The notes under the pieces are model-generated. The model did not search any database. It saw only the letters and a program-made list of their open reading frames with translations, and had not been told where the DNA came from. From CAZEGV01 sp964511645 (GTDB taxonomy: Bacteria; Bacteroidota; Bacteroidia; Cytophagales; JAAEPT01), in NCBI GenBank assembly GCA_964511645.1, contig CAZEGV010000019.1:1-41390 (forward strand): a stretch of DNA of 41,390 bases, read 5' to 3'. Shown here piece by piece: positions 1-9,500 of this stretch; the first letter of the stretch is position 1; each line of letters begins with the position of its first letter. The position numbers and the translations under genes are program-made.

Positions 1-75
1 ACTTTGGGGCAAGATTTAAAACGTGATGGTATCAATTTGGTGCGTAGTATTTATACCAGTTTAACTATAATATGA
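1..75 (+). pseudogene. possible 3' tail of an off-window gene
   Basis: Frame 1 is open from the window edge to a TGA at 73-75 and reads TLGQDLKRDGINLVRSIYTS before entering a hairpin repeat. The last few codons, including the stop, lie inside that repeat, so a repeat insertion may have supplied the stop. Twenty-four codons are too few to identify a family, and an open frame of this length can arise by chance. I do not recognise it. If real, it would converge on the glycosyltransferase gene that follows. Confidence 0.2.
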
Positions 76-110
76 GTCTAATCTAGACGCATATTACGAT
101 CAAAATGGTA
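54..110. repeat. 57-bp imperfect palindrome, short relative of the 158-bp MITE-like repeat
   Basis: The element starts TACCAG and ends ATGGTA. Its two 27-base arms match when one is reverse-complemented, with about six mismatches, leaving a three-base centre, so it can form a long hairpin. The right arm from about 79 to 110 nearly matches the right end of the repeat at 15768-15925 (TCTAATCTAG, then one difference, then CGCATATTACG and ATCAAAATGGTA). A TA dinucleotide flanks it on both sides (52-53 and 111-112), as a TA target duplication would. It looks like an internally deleted relative of the larger element. Confidence 0.6.
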
Positions 111-128
111 TAAGGTGCTTTATTTAAT

Positions 129-149
129 TTAGGCTACTAGAATGCCTAA
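129..149. terminator. hairpin downstream of the glycosyltransferase gene
   Basis: TTAGGC (129-134) and GCCTAA (144-149) form a 6-bp stem with a 9-nt loop, 7 nt beyond the stop codon of the minus-strand glycosyltransferase. The U-rich side (ATTTTTAT) follows it for plus-strand transcripts. For the minus strand the tail is only AT-rich, so termination there is uncertain. Confidence 0.35.
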
Positions 150-156
150 GTTATTT

Positions 157-1212
157 TTATATTTTGTTGTTAAAGCGGTACTCTTTTTTTAAAATCACTC
201 GTTTTACAAAGTCTTGGATAAACCCAAATCCATAACCTACCATTTGAGTAAAAGTAGCGGGAATTGTAAGTAATGCTATAAAGATGTTTTTGTGCTTGAT
301 AAGTGCAGAAATACTGATGAGAAGTAAGTACAGGAGTAAGAAAAACCACATCGCTATTAAAATAACAGAGCAAAAAACAAGGGTAGAATAACTTACGATA
401 GACGTAAAGATCAAGAAAATAGTTGAAAATAATAAAAAGAACACAAAGACAGTAAAGACCGCAGGAAAAAAATGAGTCAGTTTTAAAGTATCGGGAAATG
501 CCTTAAAAATATTAATTCTAGCTTTCCCAAAGAAGTTCATCTGTTTCCAATGTTTGCTTAAGGATGTTTTTCTTTTGTGATAAATATATGCTTCGGGTAC
601 AAGTCCAATTTTAAAACCTAAGGTCATAATGCGTTTACTTAGTTCGATATCTTCGCCAAAAAACGGCCATCTAAAACCTTTTGTTGTTTCATAAACTTCT
701 TTTGAAAACCCCATATTGAAACTTCTAGGGTAGAATTTTCCTACGTGGCTTTTGTTGCCTCTAATCCCGCCAGTGGTAAAAACGGAAGTCATCACATGGT
801 CGATTGCTTTTTGGGTATTTGTGAAGGAAGAGTGGGCTTTGTCAGGTCCGCCAAAAGCATCTAAGTAATTAGTGTTAAGCGATTGATTTAAGTTTTCTAA
901 GTAAGAATCATCCAACAGAATATCGGAATCTAAAATGATGAAATACTCGCCTTTGGCTTTGGTCATGCCGTAATTACGAGTAAAACCTTGCCCATTGTTT
1001 TTATACATAAACCAATGTATATCAAGTTTGTTCTTGTATTGATTTACAATGTTTTCTGCCGTGTTAGTAGACCCACTTTCTACAATGATTAATTCAAAAA
1101 AGGGATAAGTTTGTTTTAGCAAACACTTTATTACAGTTTCTATTTCGTCTGGGCGATTAAAAACGGGAATAATTAAAGAATAAAAACGGTCTTTTATCCT
1201 GGTTTCTTGCAT
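157..1212 (-). CDS. family 2 glycosyltransferase with C-terminal membrane segments
   Basis: A 351-residue membrane-associated glycosyltransferase of the GT-A (GT2) fold, expected to transfer a sugar from a nucleotide-sugar to a surface glycan or lipid carrier on the cytoplasmic side. The N-terminus shows the family pattern LIIPVFNRPDEI near residue 13, then IIVESGS, then a DxD-like metal site DSDILLDD near residue 95. Residues about 240-335 hold two or three hydrophobic helices, so it is probably anchored in the inner membrane. Its start overlaps the end of the upstream methyltransferase by 19 bp, implying translational coupling. The acceptor and sugar cannot be predicted. Family assignment is firm; role in polysaccharide or glycoprotein assembly is inference. 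Confidence 0.85.
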   Translation of the reverse strand: MQETRIKDRFYSLIIPVFNRPDEIETVIKCLLKQTYPFFELIIVESGSTNTAENIVNQYKNKLDIHWFMYKNNGQGFTRNYGMTKAKGEYFIILDSDILLDDSYLENLNQSLNTNYLDAFGGPDKAHSSFTNTQKAIDHVMTSVFTTGGIRGNKSHVGKFYPRSFNMGFSKEVYETTKGFRWPFFGEDIELSKRIMTLGFKIGLVPEAYIYHKRKTSLSKHWKQMNFFGKARINIFKAFPDTLKLTHFFPAVFTVFVFFLLFSTIFLIFTSIVSYSTLVFCSVILIAMWFFLLLYLLLISISALIKHKNIFIALLTIPATFTQMVGYGFGFIQDFVKRVILKKEYRFNNKI

Positions 1213-1964
1213 AAGTAAATGGTTTCGTGGTCTTCATATCCAAACTTAAATAATTCTTCTTTAGAAAATCTTTTTACCATGTTATCTGGTTCTACGATAA
1301 ACCCACCTTTTCGTAACCTGTCAGCATAATCTCTCCCAAAAATTCTTTGGTGATCGTCTTGCCCAAAATGTTTTTCTCGTTCTTTTGGGTCGGTAATGTT
1401 TGGGTCTTCGTAAGTCGTTTCCAAATGGTAATAAATAGGCGATTGTAATATTGCCCATCCGCCTGGTTTGAGTATTCTGTAAAACTCTTTTAATGCAATT
1501 AAATCGCTGTCTACGTGCTCTAATACATGGTTGCAAAACACAACATCAAAACTATTGTCACCTAAAGGAATATCCATAATATCCATTTTGATGTCCGCCC
1601 AAGGAGATTCTATGTCTGCCGTTTTATAGTCAAGGTTTTTTAAGCTTTTAAACTTTTTGATAAAACAAATTTCGGGGGCTACATGCAGTACTGATAGCTT
1701 GCTAGTAAAGAAGTTTGTTTTTTCTTTTAAAAACATCCACATTACTCGGTGTCTTTCTAAAGATTGACAGTTAGGGCAAAGCGCGTTTTCTCTGGATTTA
1801 ACTCGCCCATAAGGCATAAATTTTCGGTATTCACTTTCACAGACGTTACATTTTACCTCTTTTCCGATATAAAATATACTGAATATTTTTAATCCCACAG
1901 TGCTGATACGTTGCAAATATTTACGTGGGATAAACCTCAGTGCAAAACGAAATAATGCTTTCAT
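1194..1964 (-). CDS. SAM-dependent methyltransferase with N-terminal zinc ribbon
   Basis: A 256-residue class I methyltransferase (Methyltransf_11-like). A treble-clef or zinc-ribbon-like module at the N-terminus has C39-x2-C42 and C63-x2-C66. The methyltransferase core follows: VLHVAPE near residue 93 is the glycine-poor first SAM motif, then FDVVFCNHVLEHVDSD and LKPGGWAILQSP, the typical post-SAM motifs. This arrangement is seen in uncharacterised methyltransferases of glycan clusters. The gene lies 7 bp after purL and overlaps the downstream glycosyltransferase by 19 bp, so it is probably cotranscribed with both. Partnership with the glycosyltransferase (methylating a sugar or lipid intermediate) is inference from the overlap; the substrate is unknown. 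Confidence 0.8.
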   Translation of the reverse strand: MKALFRFALRFIPRKYLQRISTVGLKIFSIFYIGKEVKCNVCESEYRKFMPYGRVKSRENALCPNCQSLERHRVMWMFLKEKTNFFTSKLSVLHVAPEICFIKKFKSLKNLDYKTADIESPWADIKMDIMDIPLGDNSFDVVFCNHVLEHVDSDLIALKEFYRILKPGGWAILQSPIYYHLETTYEDPNITDPKEREKHFGQDDHQRIFGRDYADRLRKGGFIVEPDNMVKRFSKEELFKFGYEDHETIYLCKKPG

Positions 1965-1971
1965 ACTTGTG

Positions 1972-4900
1972 TTATTTAGTTTTTTCTACCCATTTACGAG
2001 CATTTACAAAAGCCTCTAGCCAAGGAGTACATTCATGTGAGTTATTAGGGTAAGAGGCACATTGCCAGGGGAATATTGATCGCTCTAGGTGAGGCATCAT
2101 AGCCAAATGTCTTCCACAATCTGATACGATTCCTGCTGTATCAAAATCAGACCCATTAGGATTGGCAGGATAATCATTATAACTGTATTTTAATCCAATA
2201 TTATAATCATTTTCTGACTGCGGGAATGAAAATTTCCCTTCTCCGTGAGCTACCCATATACCAAGAGAGCTACCTGCAAGTGAGCTAAGCATTACCGAGT
2301 TGTTTGTTGGGATTGTAAGACTCAAGAATGATGATTCAAATTTATGAGAATCATTATGTAGCATTTTTGGTCGCTTATCTACTGTTGGATAAATTAAGCC
2401 TAATTCTACCATAAGCTGGCAACCGTTACAAACACCTAAGCTCAAAGTGTCTTCTCTAGCATAGAATTTATCTAAAGCTTCTTTTGCTTTAGGGTTGTAC
2501 ATAAATGCTCCTGCCCACCCTTTTGCCGAGCCAAGTACATCCGAGTTAGAAAAACCACCTACAAATACAATATAATTGATGTCTTCTAGTGTTTCACGCC
2601 CACTGATAAGGTCAGTCATGTGAACGTCTTTTACATCAAAACCAGCCAGGTACATCGAATAAGCCATTTCTCGGTCGCCATTCACTCCTTTCTCTCGGAT
2701 AATTGCAGCTTTGATACCTGAAGGTTTTCTTTTTATACTTAAGCCGTAATCTTTTAATTGTCCTGTAAATGGCTTAGGAAACTTAAACTTAATAGGCTGT
2801 TTTTTATAATTTTTAAATCTCGCTTCCGCTAATGATTTTGTCGACTGTTCTTTATCTAACAAGTAAGATGTTTTGAACCAAGTATCTCTTAATTCATCAA
2901 TGTCAAATTCACGTTTCTTGCTGTTATGGAAGATTGAGAATGTTCTGTCATTTAATACATTTCCTACAATTGCTGAACCTATCCCTTGTTTTTCTAAATG
3001 AGCTTGTATTTCGGCAGCATCTTTTACTTGTAATACAATAGCTGGATTTTCTGAAAACAGTACTTTAATAAGGTCTTTCTCGCCAAGAGAAGAAGTATCA
3101 ATGAATAAACCAGCATCGTTAGAAGGGAAGCACATTTCTAACAAACAAGTGATTAGTCCACCTGCTGATACATCGTGCCCCGCTATAATTACTTCGTCTT
3201 CTATAAGCGATTGGATGGCATTAAAAGCTTTTTTGAATGCTTCTGGGTCTTTTACATTAGGAGTTTGAGTACCTATTTGGTTAATAGATTGTGCAAAAGA
3301 AGAACCGCCTAGATGAAGATCATCAGAAGATAAATCTATATATAATAACTCTGTACCAATTTTAGCTTCTATGTTTGGCGAAACTATTTTCTTGACATCG
3401 GTTACCTCAGCTCCTGCACTGATGATGACCGTTCCTGGTGCGTATACTTTTTCCCCATCTTTGTATTTTTGCACCATAGATAAGGAGTCTTTACCAGTAG
3501 GGATGTTGATACCTAAAGCAATAGCAAATTCCGAAACAGCTTCTACGGCATTGTAAAGTCTAGCATCTTCCCCCGCATTATTGCAAGGCCACATCCAGTT
3601 GGCACTTAGGCTAATACCTTTAAGTTGATTACTAATTGGTGCAAAAATAATATTGCTTAATGATTCAGCAATAGCGAGTACAGCACCTGCCTTTTCGTCA
3701 ATTAGAGATGGGATAGGAGCGTGACCGATAGCGGTAGCAATCCCTGCTTGACCTGTATAATCCAATGCCATTACACCTACATTATTTAGCGGAAGCTGGA
3801 TCTCTCCACAAGTTTGTTGTTTGGCTACTTTTCCCGTTACCGACCTATCCACTTTATTAGTAAGCCAATCTTTACAAGCTACTGCCTCTAGTTGTAGTAC
3901 ATTATTGATGTACTCATTTAGGTTTTCTAGTTTATAATCTAATGGTTTGTAATTGTTTGGTTTTGTAAAATCTTCCATGATAGTTTGCGGAACATTCCCA
4001 AACATATCTCCCAAAGATAAATCTATTGGAGTCTCTTGTGTGTTGGTATTGGTGAACTTAAAGTTCATATCGCCTGTACAATCACCTACTACATATAATG
4101 GTGCTCTTTCTCTCTCAGATATTTTTTCTAAAAGAGCTAAATCTTTTTCTTTGATAACAAGACCCATTCTTTCTTGAGATTCATTACCTACAATCTCTTT
4201 AGCAGATAAGGTGGGGTCGCCAACGGGGAGTTTATTAAGAGCTATCGTACCGCCTGTATCTTCTACTAATTCGGACAAGCAATTGAGGTGTCCACCTGCT
4301 CCATGGTCATGGATAGACACAATTGGGTTATTCCCTGTTTCTGAAAGTGCTCTAATTGCATTGTAAGTTCTTTTTTGCATTTCAGGGTTAGAACGCTGTA
4401 TAGCATTTAATTCTATCCCGCTATCAAACTTACCAGTATCTACCGAAGAGACTGCGGCTCCTCCCATTCCAATTCGATAGTTATCACCCCCCATTACTAC
4501 TATTTTATCTCCTGCTACTGGGGTTTCTTTTAGTGCATCGTGCAAAATACCGTAACCAATACCACCTGCTTGCATAATTACTTTGTCGTAGCCGTATTTT
4601 TTGTCTGCTTCAAAATGCTCAAATGTAAGTACGGATCCTGTAATAAGCGGTTGCCCAAATTTATTACCAAAATCAGAAGCACCATTAGACGCTTTGATTA
4701 ATAAATCTATTGGCGTTTGATACAGCCAAGGGCGTTCTTTAGTTGTTGACTCCCATATTCTACCTTCTTCTAGCCTAGAGTAAGGGGTCATGTATACGGC
4801 TGTTCCTGCTAAAGGCATGCTTCCTTTTCCACCAGCAATTCTATCTCTTATTTCTCCACCTGCACCAGTAGCTGCACCGTTAAACGGTTCTACTGTTGTT

Positions 4901-5652
4901 GGGAAATTATGTGTTTCTGCCTTGACAGAAATCACAGAGTCAAAGTCCGTTACTTCAAAATAATCTGACGTGTCTTGTCTTGTAGGGGCAAACTGCTCTA
5001 CTCTTGGGCCTTTTACAAAAGCAACATTGTCTTTGTAGGCAGATACTACACCGTTAGGGTTTTGTGCCGTTGTTTCTTTAATAAGTTTAAAAAGAGATGA
5101 TTTTTTTTCTTCTCCATCAATAATGAATTTACCATTAAATATTTTATGCCTACAATGTTCAGAATTTACTTGAGAGAAGCCAAAAACTTCACTATCGGTT
5201 AATTGTCTGCCTATTTTTTGGCTAACACTATCAAGGTAATTTATTTCTTGTTGGCTTAAGGCTAAGCCTTCTTGTTCGTTATAGTTTGCAATATCGCTGA
5301 TGTGAAGCACTACTTCTGGGTCAGTGTTAATGTCAAAAATGCTTTGGTCGAGTTGCTTGTAAATAACTTCAAGCATTGGGTCGTAAAAAGTGTTTTTGCT
5401 TTCTACTTGTGTGAAGGCTTCAATTCTTTTGATACCAACTATCCCCATGTTTTGTGTAATCTCCACAGCATTGGTACTCCACGGTGTAATCATCTCTTTA
5501 CGAGGACCAACAAAAAAACCTTCTAATTGGGTATCGTCTAAGATTTCTCCGTCCAATAGCCAGCTGAGCTTTTCTTTTAAAGAATCATTTGGCTTGCTGT
5601 CCAAATCAACAGCATAAAATTGTTTACCTTTACTTTTTGCAAATAGAATCAT
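1972..5652 (-). CDS. purL: phosphoribosylformylglycinamidine synthase (large, single-chain form)
   Basis: Catalyses the fourth step of de novo purine synthesis in the cytoplasm: FGAR + glutamine + ATP to FGAM. At 1226 residues it is the long single-chain type, carrying FGAM synthase and glutaminase in one protein. The synthase core shows VNSEHCRHKIFNG near residue 165, AETHNFPTTVEPFNGAATGAGG near 245-265 and the second-half HDVSAGGL motif. The C-terminal class I glutamine amidotransferase has its nucleophile in LGVCNGCQL (C1075) and the His/Glu pair in PHLE (H1188, E1190). Length and catalytic residues indicate an intact enzyme. A Bacteroidota -7 box lies about 24 bp upstream. The two genes behind it are not purine genes, an unusual pairing. 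Confidence 0.97.
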   Translation of the reverse strand: MILFAKSKGKQFYAVDLDSKPNDSLKEKLSWLLDGEILDDTQLEGFFVGPRKEMITPWSTNAVEITQNMGIVGIKRIEAFTQVESKNTFYDPMLEVIYKQLDQSIFDINTDPEVVLHISDIANYNEQEGLALSQQEINYLDSVSQKIGRQLTDSEVFGFSQVNSEHCRHKIFNGKFIIDGEEKKSSLFKLIKETTAQNPNGVVSAYKDNVAFVKGPRVEQFAPTRQDTSDYFEVTDFDSVISVKAETHNFPTTVEPFNGAATGAGGEIRDRIAGGKGSMPLAGTAVYMTPYSRLEEGRIWESTTKERPWLYQTPIDLLIKASNGASDFGNKFGQPLITGSVLTFEHFEADKKYGYDKVIMQAGGIGYGILHDALKETPVAGDKIVVMGGDNYRIGMGGAAVSSVDTGKFDSGIELNAIQRSNPEMQKRTYNAIRALSETGNNPIVSIHDHGAGGHLNCLSELVEDTGGTIALNKLPVGDPTLSAKEIVGNESQERMGLVIKEKDLALLEKISERERAPLYVVGDCTGDMNFKFTNTNTQETPIDLSLGDMFGNVPQTIMEDFTKPNNYKPLDYKLENLNEYINNVLQLEAVACKDWLTNKVDRSVTGKVAKQQTCGEIQLPLNNVGVMALDYTGQAGIATAIGHAPIPSLIDEKAGAVLAIAESLSNIIFAPISNQLKGISLSANWMWPCNNAGEDARLYNAVEAVSEFAIALGINIPTGKDSLSMVQKYKDGEKVYAPGTVIISAGAEVTDVKKIVSPNIEAKIGTELLYIDLSSDDLHLGGSSFAQSINQIGTQTPNVKDPEAFKKAFNAIQSLIEDEVIIAGHDVSAGGLITCLLEMCFPSNDAGLFIDTSSLGEKDLIKVLFSENPAIVLQVKDAAEIQAHLEKQGIGSAIVGNVLNDRTFSIFHNSKKREFDIDELRDTWFKTSYLLDKEQSTKSLAEARFKNYKKQPIKFKFPKPFTGQLKDYGLSIKRKPSGIKAAIIREKGVNGDREMAYSMYLAGFDVKDVHMTDLISGRETLEDINYIVFVGGFSNSDVLGSAKGWAGAFMYNPKAKEALDKFYAREDTLSLGVCNGCQLMVELGLIYPTVDKRPKMLHNDSHKFESSFLSLTIPTNNSVMLSSLAGSSLGIWVAHGEGKFSFPQSENDYNIGLKYSYNDYPANPNGSDFDTAGIVSDCGRHLAMMPHLERSIFPWQCASYPNNSHECTPWLEAFVNARKWVEKTK

Positions 5653-5675
5653 AATACTATTGTGATATTAAAGGG

Positions 5676-5683
5676 CAAATATA
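5676..5683 (-). promoter_or_regulatory. -7 promoter box for purL
   Basis: TATATTTG on the minus strand matches the Bacteroidota sigma-A -7 consensus TAnnTTTG exactly. It would start transcription about 20 nt ahead of the purL ATG. I see no clean -33 TTTG at the usual spacing. Confidence 0.5.
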
Positions 5684-5766
5684 TATATTATAGCTCAATT
5701 GTTGCACTTATATATGAGGTATATTATGCACATTGTTTATGAAAGGTTTAATCAAAAAAAAATAGA

Positions 5767-6354
5767 ATGAATTTTTTAGCACATTTTGCTTTAGCAGGCA
5801 AGGATGAAGGGTTGTTGGTGGGGAATTTTGTTGCTGATTTTATCAATGGTGACGACCATCTTGATTTGTCTATTTCAATCCAAAAAGGAGTAGAGATGCA
5901 TCGCAGTATAGATGTTTATACCGATAAACATTTGGTTTTTAGACAGGGAAAAAGAAAACTGAAAAGATACAGGCATTATTCTGGAGTGATTTTGGATATC
6001 TTTTACGATCATTTTTTAGCAGTTAATTGGCATCGTTTATTTGATGTGCCGATTGATGCTTTTGTGAAAAACACATATGAGATTTTAGAGAGAAATAGAA
6101 AGAACATACCCACGTCATCTCATAAAGCACTTGACGCAATGATAAAGTATGATTGGTTATATCATTACCAATTTATAGATGGGATAGAGCAAGTGTTGAA
6201 TAGTATGAAAAAACGTACTTCGTATGTTTCTTTGTTAGACGAGTCGGTATTTGAGTTAGTGAAACATTACAAAGAGTTCAATAATGAGTTTCTTGTCTTT
6301 TGGAAAGATATGATGGATGAAACGGAAGGGTATAGGAAGGAGTCAAAAGAATGA
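5767..6354 (+). CDS. acpH: acyl carrier protein phosphodiesterase-like protein (DUF479)
   Basis: A 195-residue cytoplasmic protein of the AcpH/DUF479 family, close to the usual length of about 193. In Escherichia coli AcpH removes the 4'-phosphopantetheine arm from acyl carrier protein. The N-terminus MNFLAHFALAGKDEGLLVGN followed by FVADF is the family signature, and HRSIDVYTD near residue 45 and SGVILDIFYDHFLA near residue 77 carry the conserved His and Asp residues of this HD-like fold. It stands alone between divergent purL and the giant secreted protein. The family name is reliable; activity on ACP in Bacteroidota is by homology only. Confidence 0.85.
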   Translation: MNFLAHFALAGKDEGLLVGNFVADFINGDDHLDLSISIQKGVEMHRSIDVYTDKHLVFRQGKRKLKRYRHYSGVILDIFYDHFLAVNWHRLFDVPIDAFVKNTYEILERNRKNIPTSSHKALDAMIKYDWLYHYQFIDGIEQVLNSMKKRTSYVSLLDESVFELVKHYKEFNNEFLVFWKDMMDETEGYRKESKE

Positions 6355-6491
6355 TTTTTTAGTTGAGTTGTCTTCTTTTTTCTTTTATTTTGGTCTAGTA
6401 TTTGCTTGTTTTACCGAACTCAATAAATCGAAATAATATTCAAATTAGTATTAAGCTAATTTGAAGGTTACTTTTTGTTGCGAAATAGGTA

Positions 6492-6499
6492 TATATTTG
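6492..6499 (+). promoter_or_regulatory. -7 promoter box for the 1984-residue surface protein
   Basis: TATATTTG matches TAnnTTTG exactly, giving a leader of about 60 nt before the chosen ATG. TTTG at 6474-6477 is a possible -33 element, but the 14-nt spacing is shorter than usual. Confidence 0.5.
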
Positions 6500-6561
6500 T
6501 AATATTGTGATAGGCAAAACAGTTGCTTTCACATCGTTTATTCTTAAAAGATACAGCTATA

Positions 6562-9500
6562 ATGAAGAAATTTTATTTGTTTTTATCGGTACTAGTGTTT
6601 TTTATTGGCTTTTCTTTTGGACAGCAAAAGTTTGAAGTTGAAAACACTAACGATGATGATAAGGGGTCTTTGAGGGTTATTTTATCAAAAATATCATCAT
6701 CTAGCCCAGCTACAATAATAATATTAGATCCCAATATTATGGGGGGAGATGTTTTGATTATCAAATCAAATTTGGAGATTCCTATAGGCGTGTCTTTGCT
6801 TGCCACTAATGGTAAGGTTACTTTTAAAGCGGGTAATGAGAAGACTGGGGTTGTAACGAAAGGGGACCCACAAAGTCAAAATAATAAAACAGTCTTTAGT
6901 GGAATTATCTTTAAAGGATTTAAAAATACAGCATTGATAATTGAAGACTATACTAAAAGTCAATTTGTTGATATAAATAATTGTGATTTTATAAATAATG
7001 AGATTAAAAAAAATAATGAGATAAAACCAGCAGCTATTGGGCTGATTAACACGGGTAATGTTGTAATCAATATTAAAAACTCTTCGTTTATAAAGAATAT
7101 AGGCAATGGAGCTGGAGCAATACGTGTTAAAGAGGACAATACGGTAATTATCAAAAAATCTACTTTTGAAAATAATAAAGTAAGTCTGTTTACACCCCCT
7201 ACAACAGGGATTAAAATAGGTAAGGGTGCTGCCATTAGTGGCGATAATGCTAGGGTAGAAATAGAAAACTGCAACTTTAGAGGAGGGGTAGCAAAAGATG
7301 GGGGAGCTATATTTCAAAAAAATGGAACCCTTAATGTGTCTCAATCTTTTTTTGGTAAAAATACAGCATTGCGAGGTGGTGCAATAATGTGTGAGAATGT
7401 AGCGTCTGAAATTCATAATAATACATTTTTTGATAATGGTAATAGTGATATAGAGCCAAAAATCGTTCCTGAAAAAGGTAGTGCTTTATATTTGTTTCGT
7501 AATAGTGTTTCGGCTAGTACTGGGTATGAAATAAATTTTAATACGATTGTAGCTAATAAAGGAAGTACTGATAAAGGAAGTGCTGTTTATCTAGAAGATA
7601 ATACGACTACCGTTCTTACAGCTAATATAATAGTTGATAATTATAAAGGTGTTATAACTAGTGGGGCAGATGTTTATGTGGAGAAGGGTAGTGTCATATT
7701 GGATAATAATTTTATTAGAAAAGCTTTTGGGATAAACAAGAATGTGATAGAAAAAAATGGGAATAAAATTGATGGTGGGATAAAGTCGGGTATACCACAG
7801 CCTTATAAACCTAAGCCTATCAACGGTAGTTTTACTTATGCACTTCCTCTCAGTTGTGGTGCTGAAGCTATTAATGCTTTCACCGGGAAGTTAGACTACC
7901 CAGAAGATCAATTAATTAATACAAGGGAGGTATTTGGTAAAAAAGACTTAGGAGCTATAGAGATGCAGAATACTCCTGCTATGGCAGTTAAGTCTAATGC
8001 AAGTATATTGGTGATTAGCGATACTATTAATTTATTTACAACACTAAATATCACGAATGACTGCGTGACTGATATTGTGGAGGCTGAGTTTAAAATCCTA
8101 AATAATTACTCATCAGCAGCTTTAATTTTTAATAACTCTACTATAAATTCTACTCCTACTAAAGATAATAATAATGTTGTAAAAGGGATTGTTATTAAAG
8201 GGGAAAAATCAAAGAGTTTTTATGAAAATTTGATTAAAAATGAATTGAAATTTTCACATTTGAATATTAGTGTTTGGGATAGAAACGATGTGTCTTTAGC
8301 CTATAAATTCACAGACTCAGGTGGAGATGTTACTACGGATACATTGACTATTAAATACCCAAAAGTACCTGAAGTATATAGTATACCTTCTTATGATGTA
8401 GGTATTAAAGATACGGTCAAATTAGAAGGACAAGACTTTGCTAACGCAACATCAATTGAGGTTAAGGCGGGCTATTCACGACCTACGGGAGCAGGTGGTA
8501 TAGCACGTCCTTTGGCAAGTATAACAATTGCGAGTGCAAATTTCATTAATTTGAGTGATACCACAATCTCTTTTGTAGTCCCAGACATGACGGCAGGTCC
8601 GTACACTCCCACAGTATACAACCAATATGGCACAGGTAGTGGTGGAGGTACTACTTCTCCTATTTTTACCTTAAATAAACCAAAGATTGGCAATTTGTCG
8701 GATACCGTGGGTTATGTGGGTGATACTATTGTAGTTACAGGTAATTATATGGCAAATATTACAAAAATCAAGATAGGTGATGTTGACGTTCCTATGTATA
8801 TTTTTAGTGATTCTTCTGGTTATTTTGTTTTACCAGACATTAGTGCTTCTACTTCTAAGACCTTATCAATCACAAATGCTGCGGGTACGGGTAGCTACTC
8901 CAGTGTTTTGTCTAATCATAGTGATACGATTGTAGATTTAGATGTAAAAGATCAGCTTTGTGTAGGAGATACATTTATCGTTCGTTTTAAGCCCAAATGG
9001 TCTTTTACTAATACTTCCGTGGTGGTTAAAGGGTATAAATCAGGGGTATCACCACTGGAAGAAATTATGTTGAAAGATAATATTGTTATTGATACGCCTA
9101 ATCAATTATTCTCAGTTAAAATTGTTGCAACTGAGCCAGTTCATCAATTATGGATAGAACAAAAGAATAATGCTAATGTAAAAAGTAAAATAACAGATAT
9201 TGTTATAAGACCTCTTACCAAAATCACAACCCAACCAGTAGATATTACTAACTGTGCCAGGTCTAGTGTGTCGCTAAGCGTGGTAGCTGTAGGTAATAAT
9301 TTAACTTATGAATGGGAAAAAGATAATAATAGTAGTATACCTACTGTTACTAATGATACTTTGCTTTTCACATATTTAGATAATACTGACGTGGGGGGGT
9401 ACAAAGTTACCGTGATGGGTACTTGCGATACTGTTGTGTCTAATACGGCTAAGGTTGCCATTACAACGAGTACAGCACTTTCCGTAGGGATTAGCGTAAA

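Noticed and set aside
5272..5617. Two plus-strand frames of 75-84 codons across the start of purL
   Set aside because: They are antisense to conserved purL coding sequence and show no protein-like motifs.
6766..7416. Long open frame on the minus strand inside the beta-helix part of the 1984-residue protein (216 codons)
   Set aside because: It lies antisense to a clearly coding, repetitive region, has no recognisable motif, and its composition (Ile, Tyr, Cys, Ser rich) is that of an antisense shadow of Asn-rich coding sequence.
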